This document shows positions 1 to 10,621 of a stretch of DNA of 25,287 bases, one piece after another. How positions within the stretch are numbered: position 1 is the first letter of the stretch; each line of letters starts with the position of its first letter. The position numbers and the translations under genes were made by a program. The notes below the pieces were generated by a model. The model saw only the letters and a list, made by a program, of their open reading frames with translations. It did not search any database and was not told where the DNA came from. The stretch is from Purshia tridentata. Its lineage: Eukaryota; Streptophyta; Magnoliopsida; Rosales; Rosaceae. Location: contig QANT01008279.1 in assembly GCA_003254885.1 (NCBI GenBank), forward strand, positions 1 to 25,287, written 5' to 3'.

Positions 1-1190
1 CGCAGCAGCGGCAAAATTTTTTAGAGACTGGGCACTTGTGAGGCTGCAGTAGTGGGGAATGGCCAGATGGGGAACTGGATGTAGTTGTGGATGGGTGTGG
101 GTTTTGGAAATTTTGGAGGGAATTTTGCAGATAGGTGTGAATTAGTAGGTAAGCAAGTAAGTGTAGGAACTTTTTTTTTAAAATAAACAGTCTAGTTGAA
201 ACTTTAAGCAATGCCAAAAGACCATAAGTGAGAGAGTAAGCAGTGCCATTTTCAAAAAAAATATAAAGCTTCTAGTTCTTTTCATAGTGGAGAACCGAGA
301 TGAAGTAAACTAACAAGCAAGATGAACAGGAATATTATGGATAAGATTACTAATAAGCGAAGCATAAGATAATGATCACCAAGACTTAAAACACTGCTTA
401 GTAACCGAATGAACAAAAGCAACTCATGGAGCAATAGTTTGGCACGTGAACACTTGGATAATTTACTTTGACATTGAACCTTAATGTTGAAACCCAAACA
501 TCAAACGTACAGTAGATGTTAGAGTAATTACACCTCAATATGTCAAAAAAGTCCGCTAAGAATCATATGCAATGAAGTTGAATAGACAATTGCCATTGTT
601 CATGTACAAGGTAACAAACACAGAAAAAAAAACCAACAGTCGTGTGGGCAGTGTGCCCCTCTTCTCAGTGAGGACTTTCATTGAACACCTGGGGGGTCGC
701 CTTCTTCCACTTTGGGGGGTCACTGGTGTCGCCGTCCAAAGGTCGCCCCCTTCGTGCTCGCCGTCTAGAGGGTCGCCTGACCCCCCAAGCCACTGTGCGT
801 CCGTCCCTGGTTTGAGGTGGATTTAATTGCAGTCATAAACACAAACTCAACACAAAAAGGTAGAGAATCCGGACTCATTTCTCAAGCCCACTGATCACCA
901 TATAGATACGCACTTATGAAATAAATATAAAATATATTTCAGAAAAGAATAAAAAGTGGTTAATATGCATGATTCTGCACATTTAAAAACAAACAAAAGA
1001 ATGCCATTTACCACGATTCCATTCTGATTTTGGTAACAAGACATTCATGATGGTCCTTTTTGAACTTAAATAGGGGACCGACTATATATACAGTTGTAAC
1101 AATGTTGTGGATGTGTATGGTTTCCAAATGAATGATACAGAAACGCCCATTTCCATTCCATTCCTTATGTACCTTTCCAAAAAGAAACCT
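1..1190. other. Left-edge spacer, 3' flank of the ATH1-like gene
   Basis: I see no supportable coding gene here. The first 130 bases are G-rich on the plus strand and could be the edge of a neighbouring gene cut by the window, but no long frame or splice signals establish that. Bases 640-825 form a GC-rich island described separately. The rest is AT-rich. The 3' UTR and polyadenylation site of the ATH1-like gene should lie just left of 1191, on the minus strand. A CACGTG hexamer occurs at 443-448, with nothing to show that it is functional. Confidence 0.5.
640..825. repeat. GC-rich island with repeated GGGTCGCC-like motif
   Basis: This block is strikingly GC-rich compared with the AT-rich flanks. 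It contains several irregularly spaced copies of GGGTCGCC or GGTCGCC (near 692, 741 and 770) and runs of six G or C. One plus-strand frame (572-826, 84 codons) stays open through it, but the protein is low-complexity (Pro/Ser/Gly) with no recognisable domain. I call it a repeat or inserted sequence of unknown origin. A remnant of a transposable element is one option. Confidence 0.4.
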
Positions 1191-3617
1191 TCAATTCACA
1201 TTAAATTTATGATTGTCAATACTTATGTGATGGCTCCTTTGATTATGATTTCTCTCAGTACTGTTCTCATTTTGACGGGCCTTGCTTCTGCTCATCTCCG
1301 AGTACATTTCCTCAATCATTGGTTTCCATAGCCGAACACGAGCATTTATAAACCAATTAGAAACCTGGTATAAAAAGAATGAGTTCTTAGAAGCTGTGCT
1401 GTGGATTTAAATTTCAAATAGCTCTCTATGGATTCCACAATAGCAATATGTTAAACAGAGCATGCATGTCTTGCGCTTGTTATATATGCTCTACTTAATG
1501 TAACATAATTTGAGATCAAATACCTGGTTTCTTGTCAATCCACTTTTTACTGCAAGGAGATGCTTCTCTGCATCTTTAGGGTACCTGAAATCAATCAAAT
1601 GGACAAAGAGATTTCCATAATTTGAGCCTATAAATGAAGACGGGTATCATATCAAGTACAATTATAAGACATGTTAGAGAGAGAGCTCACGGATGAAGGA
1701 AGTTTTGAAACATCCATGCCCTTAAAACTGAGACAGATCTTTCCGGCAAGCCTCTCTGGGGTCTCCATATTTGATGATCTTTCTTTTTCAGATGCTGGAG
1801 AGCCAACTGCTTTTGGATTTCGAAGGATCTTTCACTCTCACTGGGGCATGCAGGGTTCATATTTGCACTCACTGCAAGGAAATGGGTGCTAATTCTTTCC
1901 CTCAGACTTTTATACAGTACAGAGATTGTTTGAAGAGCAAAACGAGCATGTATATGAGGATCTATCTCAGTAGCAGCATGAAATGCCGATACAACTGTGT
2001 GAATCTCATCCATACATTCGTTGTAGCAGTCATCAAGCTGCATTCACATAAGAACAAATCAATGCCTTAATAGTGCCCAAATACTATTTCCACCGCATGA
2101 GTAAATAAAACTGTGAGAACAAGCTAAAGGGTAACTTAAGAGAAGGACAACTCAAACCCAATCTACTTCTGTTGTGAGCCTTGACCAGCTTGTTTGATGA
2201 CCAAGAAACGATGATTAAGCAGAGCTAATTTATAACCAAAATTTGAAATATGAAAAATTTCTAAACCTTTTGGATATTATAGAAGATTAAATTCACCAAT
2301 ACTTCAAAATTTAATCCACTTTGTCTACACCATTTACAATATGTATAATGCAGTTGACCATCTCTTTTAGAATCAGGACCAAATCAGATCTCTAGACCAA
2401 ATAATATCAAGCACAACAGAACAACATACCATCTGTAATAGGGCCAGCAGTTTGGCTTTCTTCGTTTTGACTTCATGTCTTCCCAATGCAAGCTCCTTTT
2501 GTGCCTCAAATCCACCATCTGAATCATCATCCATAGCTGACATCCCTCTCTCAGCAAGGAAGCTCGAAGAGAATGGTGTTTTTGAACTGGACATGACCAT
2601 GAAAGACGAATAACTTGACTGGTCTAGATTTTCTAGTGAATAGTTTGAAATTTGGGAAAGTATTTCCTGAACCACAAGAAGATATCTTGATCCACAGATT
2701 ACTTGGGATAATTGAGGTGGTTTGCACGAGCCAAAACTTAGAGATTGCCTCTCTGTACTGTTACAAGAAGTTTTCTCTGACTCAAACCTTGTTTGACTTA
2801 AACAAGGGTGGACAATCCCAGAACGAGCAATATCTGAACATTGATCCCGGATATCCAGCCCACCAATGATAGAAGGCTCGGATGTGGCAAGAGTTAGAGC
2901 GAGCTTGTTGCTAAATTTAGATGAACTGTAAGGATGATATGTCATCACACTTGCAGCATTTGATGATAACCATCCATTTGGATCCAGATTTCCAATAGAT
3001 GAATATGGCTGAAGCCCTGTTCTTACTGAATTTCCCTTACCAAGTTCTGAAGAATTTCCATACTTGTTGATCTCCCAATGACTATTTATACTACCAAGAA
3101 ATTCATCATATCCACAATTCACAGAGGTGGCAAACAGAGAATTTGAGTTGTTAGAGCAGTCATTTGAAGCATAAACTTCTGAAGAATTTATGGGAGTTGC
3201 TGAAATTACTAAATTGTTAAGATTTTCTTGAATACCATCCCTTGCAGCCAAAAGGGTAGCAAGTGAATCAGCAGAATTAGGTGCAGATTGAAACACAGTG
3301 TTATCAGTGAAACTTGAACTGCAAAATGAGGAGTCTCTCACATGATTCCTTGGTTGAGACGTAACAAATGCATTTGATTCAACATCTCCGGCGATGTTGG
3401 TGACATGAAGATCACCGTGGCAATCAATGACAGGCTCTCCTTGAAAGGTTGAAAACGCTGGAAGTACAGCCATGATATGCTTTTGGTGATTGAGGTCAAA
3501 TGAATAGGACTGATGAGAAAGTGAGTTCATCGTTGTATGCGGTCCAATCCCATCTATGACAACAGAATTTTGGCTGGTCATGCCCGCGGGGACATCATAC
3601 ATTTGATTATCCATCAT
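1191..3617 (-). CDS. ATH1: BEL1-like TALE homeodomain transcription factor, ATH1 type
   Basis: Four coding exons on the minus strand: 3617-2430, 2037-1691, 1584-1524 and 1364-1191, predicting 589 aa. Introns are GT..AG. The N-terminal half is Ser/Asn-rich and probably disordered. The SKY/POX motif begins near residue 309 ([12 protein letters not shown]). The BELL domain covers about 384-446 and includes [20 protein letters not shown]. The three-residue-extension homeodomain covers about 488-550 and contains WRPQRGLPE, the PYP loop and [10 protein letters not shown]. From memory, these regions track Arabidopsis ATH1 (473 aa) more closely than other BELL proteins; the extra length is in the N-terminal part. 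Known family role: a nuclear protein that pairs with KNOX partners and acts in meristem, basal-boundary and flowering control. An in-frame TGA at 3638-3636 lies just upstream of the ATG doublet at 3617/3614, which fixes the start. The homeodomain is split after NQ, a BELL-like intron position. Confidence 0.93.
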
Positions 3618-5100
3618 ATCATGGGACAACGAACATCAGACTGCATTGGCCATAAACGGCAGTTTTTGACGCTATCTCTGCTATGATGAACTGATGATCA
3701 ATATTATCAATCGACCCTAGCCTGGGCAAACTTTAAAATGAAGTTACTACACAATCTAAATTTCAAAGACAACAGAGGGCACTAAAACCAAATGCTTAAT
3801 CACCAAATTCAAATTCCTCACATATCTCCTTGAGTTTTTTAATTTCCTGGGAAAATTGCCTAGAATGATGGTAAATGGTTAAGTCATTATGAATTTATGA
3901 TTGAACAAAATAGCACCAAGATAAAGCAAGAGAACGACAAAAATAGTATAAATTAAATGCAAACATTTAACATAAATTTGAACTTAATACAAGCAACCAT
4001 AAACAAACAGTGAAAGTGACCAACCTGGCACCACCAGCAAAGAGTCCCACTGAGAATACCACCAAACGTTCTTCTCTAATAAGGCAAAATAATGGTATTC
4101 AAATTTCTTTGAGCAGATTCATGGGACTTCCCCAAATCGGACCTTGAATTTCCTTTGAAATGAAAGATGGAGTTTTTTGTTCCTATGATGATGGCCACTA
4201 ATGTGTATAACAAGCCCATGCAGTGAAAGTTCAAAAGATATGATTTGTTTACTTTGTCCCTCAAGCTTTTAAACAATGAAAAGCCAGAATGAAGTGATAA
4301 ATATTTTTGTTCCTTCTTTGACAAAAAGAACAAGGAGAAAAAGCTAATAAGGACTGGTGCATCGTGCCCACCTTTCTCAAACCACAAGAAAATAAAAAGA
4401 GCCAATACAAAAGGTGCGTTTTTTGTTTGAATGAACAGAAAAGTGGGATTTTTTTTCAAGAAACCAAAACCCAAGAGAGACTGAGTTTCAGAGTTTCAGG
4501 AATCAGGACCCATCAAGTTTCATCATATCTCTTTCCTTTCTCTGGCTAGCCACAAGATTTTAAGCACAAAACATTAATGGGTCTGAAAAACAAAGGACAC
4601 CCATCTCAGAGAACCCAATAAAAGGAAGAAAGAGAGTTGTGAAAAAGGCCAAAGAGCGGTAAAACCGAATAAAAATGAAAAAACTTTATCACAGGAGGTA
4701 AATGCTTTATCACAGAGGTGGAGATGCATGAAATGGACCCATTAATTAAGACAGAGAAGAGCCACACAACACCACAAGTGTCAAGAGCAAAGACAAGAAG
4801 ATAGAGATAAAAATGAGAGAGAGAGGGAGGGAAACACTCACATTACTCCTTGGTGTTGCAGTGGCAGTGTGGCACTCATTTTCTTTGCAGGCTTAAGAGG
4901 GCCCATTTCTTCCCTCTCATTCTGATCTATTTTGTCCTCCTCACCCCATCTCATTATCTGCTTCTCTACAATCATCACAATCAAAATATCTGGATTCTCT
5001 CTGTTCAAACCACTGTGCTTGCCAGGTCCCCTCAGCACCATCTTTCAGAGAGAAAAAATAAAAGAGAGTAAAAAGACCTTTGGTTTTTTATCTATTTTAA
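3618..5100 (-). promoter_or_regulatory. Probable leader exon(s), leader intron and proximal promoter of the ATH1-like gene
   Basis: There is no main-frame coding sequence here. On the minus strand a strong donor (GTAAT then GTGAGT) sits at 4842/4841. A usable acceptor (AATGCAG) ends at 3641, giving a possible leader intron of about 1.2 kb and a leader exon from about 5100 to 4842. A second possible small exon lies at about 4054-4025. Several ATGs fall in the predicted leader, including a uORF starting at 5041. The transcription start is not determinable; I see no clear TATA box. Purine-rich tracts on the plus strand (4816-4832) correspond to a pyrimidine-rich transcript. This is inference from splice-site appearance only. 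Confidence 0.45.
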
Positions 5101-6981
5101 AACCCAACCGGATGAGAAAGAAGAGTAAATGTAGCAAAGAGGGTCTCAAACTTTCTGTTCAGAATCCAACAACTAAAGGCTTAAAAGGCCAATGAAAGGT
5201 GAAAAGAGATAAGAGCCCAGCACTGTTCCAGCAGTGTACTTTTGTAGGGATACAGAGATGGAAAAGAGACATGTATGATGCAAGCAAGCCCAACTCTCTG
5301 ATGAGCAAATCTTGTTACCAAATCTTCAAGAATTTATGTGGGGCAATTAAAACTCCCACCTACTTCTTTCGGCTTCCCTTTGCTTTGCATGTCTCAAACC
5401 TATTGCCTAATTATAGAGTACATGATTATGTAACAGACTATTAAAAAAGTGATGATGGGAATCAGGTGAGGGGGAGAAAGATTCAATAATAATGAAACAG
5501 TGGCTATATAGCTCCCGCTGATGATCTTTTTTGGGTAAGTAATTCTTGGGTCAATATTTTGGCTTATTCCAGTGTACACAAGATTTTTACTGTCTAAGAA
5601 AGTAAGAAAGAATAAGATTATGTTTATGTGCATACTGCATAAACAAGAGTAATAGAATCGTAACAATTTTTAAATAGTGTTTTAAGATGTCTCAGATGTA
5701 TGTATGAAGCTGCTGGGGATCCTGATGTGACAGTGCATGCAATGCAACCTTGTCTCAGATTTTGTGGGCATGTGGCTGTTCATAATTTGGCACGAAAGAT
5801 AAATTCAATCAAGCAGTCAACGACTGGGAGTGGGGGTACCCATGCGTTCCTACAATCCTACGGCTTATATTACGCCGCAGCTGCAGTACGCAATATTGGC
5901 TTCTTTCCAAATTTCAAAGGCCTTTTAAAGAGACTGTGCCAGCAGAAGCTCTTAGTCAGGACTCACTCAGGAATCAGGATGCATCCAATTAAAAAAATGT
6001 TTTATATTTTAATTTATGAATGTCGAATATTAAGTAATAAATAGATACCAAATGTATGTGTTATTGGATTTGGACCGGGTTGATGGAAAGACCCGTCAAT
6101 TGCATCACGAAGACGATCGAGAGGAAGAAAGAGAAAACGTGATGTCATATTGGGCCTAAGTCTGTACGTGGGGGCCTATTACCTAATGAATAGCTTGGCC
6201 CTAGCTTTAGGTTTTCAACGTCTCTGGTCAGTTCAGACCATACCATGCATGCAGAACCCAAATCAATGACCACCCACATTTATGTGTTTTCAATTTTATG
6301 CTTATTTATTTTCAATTTTGAATTCAGCATTACTTTTGAGTTTTTTTGACACACAACATTTAATTAGTGGTGGGTTCATTAGATGAAATAAAATGGAGAA
6401 TCAAGTGGCAAAAAATTAGTGTGATCTAGTAAAGTGATTTTAAGCGTGATTCATGGTCACATGTCTCCCAAGGTTGTTCACAGAATTAATCACAAGTCAC
6501 CCTGAAATTTCTTAATTTCTATATTTGTTGTCCTTGCCGTTGAATTCAGGGTTGACATTTAAGCCACACGAAAAGCACTGCACCAAATTATATACACCTA
6601 GCTACTATTAATTCTCACAAATGCAGAAATCTATCAATTTTTCGCCGGATTTAAACTCATCCACCACCACAGAATATTATACAATACACCCTCGATAATT
6701 TAATGAACAAATTTATTAAGTAAATAATATTCAATCATTTATTAATTGAAAAATAATAGCAAATAACAATATTATATATATAAATATATAATTAACTAAC
6801 TCGAATAGTCGAATATCAATCCAGCCAATGACTGACGACCCAACCAAACTAAATAAAATGTATATCAATAATTAATTTAATCAATCCCAAATCCCAACTG
6901 TACCCAAGTCAATACAAATTAAAGAGAACAATATCCAAGTTGCAGCACCACTAAATGTTATTCATTCATCATTCATTGAAT
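5101..6981. other. Spacer between the ATH1-like promoter and the PYL2-like gene
   Basis: Nothing here supports a gene. A plus-strand frame of 114 codons at 5700-6044 has no recognisable domain and looks like chance. The interval 6660-6900 is very AT-rich with repeated AATAATAT and TATATATAAATATATA, resembling a matrix-attachment-like or 3'-flank sequence. The minus-strand polyadenylation hexamer AATAAA occurs as TTTATT at 6712-6717 and 6738-6743, about 250 bases downstream of the PYL2-like stop, and could end that transcript. Confidence 0.5.
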
Positions 6982-7593
6982 TCATTCATGTCCGGCTAGC
7001 CCATGCAGAGAAGCCATGGCCACCACCGCAAGCTTTTGCAGGTTCAACTTGACCACCGTGTCCACGAACATCTTGGTGTCCTCCCCAGTGTTCCCTTCAG
7101 GTATATCAACCACATAAGACTCTAAGACAACGGAGTACACCTTACCGTTGTTTTTGTTAACGAACTCATTAACCGAAGTGACTGATCGGTAGTTCTTGAG
7201 TCGGTGCTCGCCCCCCACCACCCTGAAGCTTATGATGTGCTTATCGTCGTCCAACATCTCCAGCCTCTCGGTGCTCGTCGACGCCGGGAGCCCCGACACT
7301 ACCGTCACCTCCCTTATGCTGCCAACTCCGCCGTCACCTATCATGTTGCAGCTCTTGATGAAGTGCTTGTATTTTTGTGGGTTGTCGAAGCTCCGAACAA
7401 ATGGCCAAACCCTCTCCGCTGGGGCGTCAATTCTTTGCGTTATAAGCGACGTGCATGTGTTTGGCGAGGGATCGAACTTGTGGCAGCTGTCGATCAGTGT
7501 CTCTAGTTCGGAGAATTCCTCTTGGGTCAGACCATAAGGCGGTGTTGTAGTAGTTGCAGTTGCAGTCGCAGTGTTTTGGCTGCTACCCTCCAT
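6982..7593 (-). CDS. PYL2: Abscisic acid receptor, PYR/PYL/RCAR family, PYL2/PYL3-like
   Basis: An intronless 203-aa protein with a START/Bet v 1-like fold, near the usual family length of 190-220. The known family role is to bind ABA in the cytosol or nucleus and then dock on and inhibit clade A PP2C phosphatases, releasing SnRK2 kinases. Visible hallmarks are KHFIKSC (the ABA-carboxylate lysine at about 76), the gate loop SGLPA (100-104), the latch HRL (130-132), [14 protein letters not shown], and KLNLQKLA with the conserved Asn near 184. All pocket landmarks are intact, so it should be functional. The wording [20 protein letters not shown] and the absence of introns place it with PYR1/PYL1-3, closest to PYL2. 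The N-terminus has a short Ala/Thr repeat (residues 9-17). The start at 7593 is the first in-frame ATG before the conserved GLTQEEF segment. Confidence 0.95.
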   Translation of the reverse strand: MEGSSQNTATATATTTTPPYGLTQEEFSELETLIDSCHKFDPSPNTCTSLITQRIDAPAERVWPFVRSFDNPQKYKHFIKSCNMIGDGGVGSIREVTVVSGLPASTSTERLEMLDDDKHIISFRVVGGEHRLKNYRSVTSVNEFVNKNNGKVYSVVLESYVVDIPEGNTGEDTKMFVDTVVKLNLQKLAVVAMASLHGLAGHE

Positions 7594-7612
7594 GGTTGTG
7601 CCCTGTGTTTCG

Positions 7613-7618
7613 CACGTG
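7613..7618. promoter_or_regulatory. G-box (CACGTG) in the PYL2-like leader
   Basis: A perfect CACGTG palindrome lies 20 bases upstream of the PYL2-like ATG, between the predicted TATA box and the start codon. G-boxes bind bZIP and bHLH factors. The flanks (GCACGTGTG) are not a perfect ABA-response element (ACGTGKC), so ABA feedback control is only a possibility. Confidence 0.4.
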
Positions 7619-7753
7619 TGTACTAATTAGCATTCAACAACAAAGAGGAAGAGATCGAAGAACTTAAATGAAAAAAGAGAGAATGAGGGTTTCTTGGGCT
7701 GGTGGTGTTGTTCATGGAGGACTTGATCGAGAGAGTAACCCATGAGGTGCACA

Positions 7754-7764
7754 TTTATATATAT
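7754..7764 (-). promoter_or_regulatory. TATA box of the PYL2-like gene
   Basis: Read on the minus strand the sequence is ATATATATAAA, a good TATA box, about 160 bases upstream of the PYL2-like ATG. It predicts a start of transcription near 7725 and a leader of about 130 nt. Confidence 0.55.
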
Positions 7765-7765
7765 C

Positions 7766-10621
7766 CTTGGACTTATTTTCTTTAGGACATATATACCCTT
7801 GGTAGTGGCACATATTTTATTTTATTTTCAATTGAGCTAGTGGGCTTTACTATGTTTGTTTTTTACCTAAAAACGGTGATTACTTCCAAATTGAGAAAAT
7901 TAAGGCGTGGAGCATATCACAACCATATTAGGAAATGTGTGTCTTTTCTTCTTTAGATCGATCAATCTTGTTTGCTTTTATGATGTGGGAACAAGACAAG
8001 GGCAATGCCAAAAATGAGTGTCACATAAAGGTTGCAAGTCGATAGATGGACATCATGAGGTGGTTCTTTCGTGAAAGGATTGTTTATATATATATATATA
8101 TGACTTCTTTATCAAAGTGGTTAGAATATTATAACCCATATATATACACAACTTGGGAGCTAGTGATCATTAATTGATCTCGTTCAAAGTTGACCACAAC
8201 ATGAATCTCATCTCTTCTGTTCATCTAAAAGATGGAGGGGATTCGAATTTTATATTTCTTCCAACAAAATATGAAGCAATACCACTAAATTTGAAGTTAG
8301 TTGTTAAGTTATACTTGATGCATTATATATAAATAATACAACCTAAATCTCTACCAAAAGCCAGCATGAAATGCCAAACGTAAACCTAAAACATGAAGAT
8401 CAAAGATGATATATTAATCTACACTTTTTGCATGGATACAAATATGAGCTAAAATGAGTGAAGAGGAGAGTATATATAATGATATTTCTTCATGCAAAAA
8501 GGTGATTAGTGAGATCTCCTAACCTTTATTAAAAAAGAAGAAGAGTAATTTGTTTAATATGATATTAATTTTGGTTGATCAATAAAAAATGAATAATAAA
8601 CACGTTGATCTATGTCAGTCATAATTAGGATTTAGGAGCACGGATTAGTACTTGTAGGAATTAATTAATGCAGACCATTGACAAGACTGAACAGGTTGGT
8701 CATGACATCAACATAATTGAATTGAATAGTGAATAATAGTGATAAAATATTGGGAGAAGGGACATGCATGTAAAATTGAGAAATTGGAGGGGTAGAAAGG
8801 GACTTAAAAAGACTGAAGGGAGTAGTCGCAAATCGCAATCGTTGAAAAGGCAAGCTGGAGATTCGTGGATCATGTGAGGGTTCTAACTCCCGCGTGATCT
8901 AAACTCAACTTTGCAGGATTCCCCACCCTCCCCTGACCCCACACTCCACTTTTTTATTTAATAAATAATTATCGCTAACATTAACTTGAAAAATTACAAA
9001 AACATTTCTTTTAATTTTGGAAATCACATTAACCTCAAGTTCATGATAGCAAAGAAGTTAATTAATGCATTGTAGGTTTGCATATGATGAAAGGGATTGA
9101 ACACTTTTTGCTTTTTGGTTTGGGCTGTGGTGGTAATTATGATGCAATCGTGTGGTGCTTGAAGATTTTATTCTATGACATAGCAAATTGACATCGATTT
9201 ATATATATAGATAATGATAACGGTGCAACAACTACTGAACTAGTATAATGGCCATGCATGGATGTAGTCATGCTTATCCGGGTCTTGGTTTCACGCAAAG
9301 TTGAGAAAAGAAAACAGGAAACAGATAACATACAGCTCTGCATCAATGGCTGTATGCGGAAATCAAATGCATTAATGTGTGTGGCAACGTTGAATATATT
9401 ACTTCATACTCTTAATTTTCCAGATATATGTTTTGTTAGGTGGCTGTAAAGTCTGTCTCTAATCCAAGCCAAAAATCATTAATATTAAATATATTTGGGT
9501 TTAAATTTTTTCCTTTTTTTTTTTTTGGTTTTTGCATTGGTCAAATATTGTTTATTTGTTTCACATGCAGACAATATAATATTGCACAAAACGAATCAGC
9601 AGTTGGTTCGGTATTCCACCAAGAAAAGAACCCATAATTGGGCAATGGGATATGGGTCTAATATAAGACTTTGGTCGTGACTAAAAAGGGTATTTTGCAG
9701 TTGTGAAAGGGTGGGTAAGGGTATATGGGCTTCATCAAAACATATGGGCTATGTGAAGCGGCCTAAATTTTGTGGATGGTTCAAGCCTTTATCATATGAG
9801 TAATGCTAGTGGTACGTGTACCACCTTCTTCTACCACCCACCTTGTGTACCAAAAGGATTATGTGAGAGAGAGAGGGTCGGGATATATGTAGGCGAGGTC
9901 CGTGAGGATAAACGCCACAACAAAAGCTTTGTTTGAAAATTTGGGACTTTTTGTTTGAAACTTTTTGGTGTTTGGAGCACTATGAATTTGAATCAACTCT
10001 GCAGTATATATATATATATATGCACTGTTTATTAATTTGTATCACAATTGCTGACGTGGTGGGTATTTTCCTCGAGGAAGGCAAAAGCAGGGCCTTGAAG
10101 ATTGCTGCTGTCGCCAAAGGTATACATGGATCAAATAATCGAATAATTTAGTGAATATCATTCATACGATTGGTGTTGATATAATTACGTAGAAAATTAA
10201 AAATCATATATGCTCATATCATAGATCCAAAATTCTACACTTCCCAATAAATAAATAAAAACATACACTGTGAATTACAAATGTCAGTTCAAATTACAAG
10301 ACGGAAATTATGTTACAAGTTACAACTCGAAAAGAATAAGTCACAGTGGGAAAGAATGAATATTAATAAAGATAAAAGCGTCATGTGTTAAACTTCTTTC
10401 AGCAGTTAGTCTTTCCAGTTCTTCCATCACCGAGGCTCATTTTGAAATGTTGTTTAGGCCGGTAGTGTGAAACAGAAATTACTCCAGAATTGGCTTTGTA
10501 TGAGAAGAAAGGAAAATAGTCAACTCCTAAATAACTCCACCAGCACCACTTCAAATTTGGCTGGAGTAAAAACATATCAGGTAGACTCGAGATTGCCTTT
10601 ACAGTTTCCTTTATACAGAGA
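7766..10621. other. Spacer: PYL2-like upstream region and KEA-like 3' flank
   Basis: No gene is supportable in this 2.9-kb stretch. It is AT-rich with (TA)n tracts at 8085-8101 and 10005-10021. A short higher-GC block at 10046-10122 is open in the plus strand and ends in a donor-like AAAG/GTATAC, but no domain is recognisable. A 7-bp inverted repeat with a 2-bp loop lies at 9809-9824. The right end (about 10300-10621) should contain the 3' UTR of the KEA-like gene on the minus strand. Confidence 0.45.

Noticed and set aside
572..826. Plus-strand frame through the GC-rich island
   Set aside because: The frame is open because of composition; the Pro/Ser/Gly-rich product has no recognisable domain.
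4076..4474. Minus-strand 132-codon open frame, Phe/Leu-rich
   Set aside because: Low-complexity T-rich reading within the predicted ATH1 leader intron; no domain and no convincing ATG context.
5700..6044. Plus-strand 114-codon open frame
   Set aside because: No recognisable domain, no splice or promoter context, and composition like the surrounding spacer; treated as chance.
7196..7537. Plus-strand frames opposite the PYL2-like gene
   Set aside because: Antisense shadows of the conserved coding strand.
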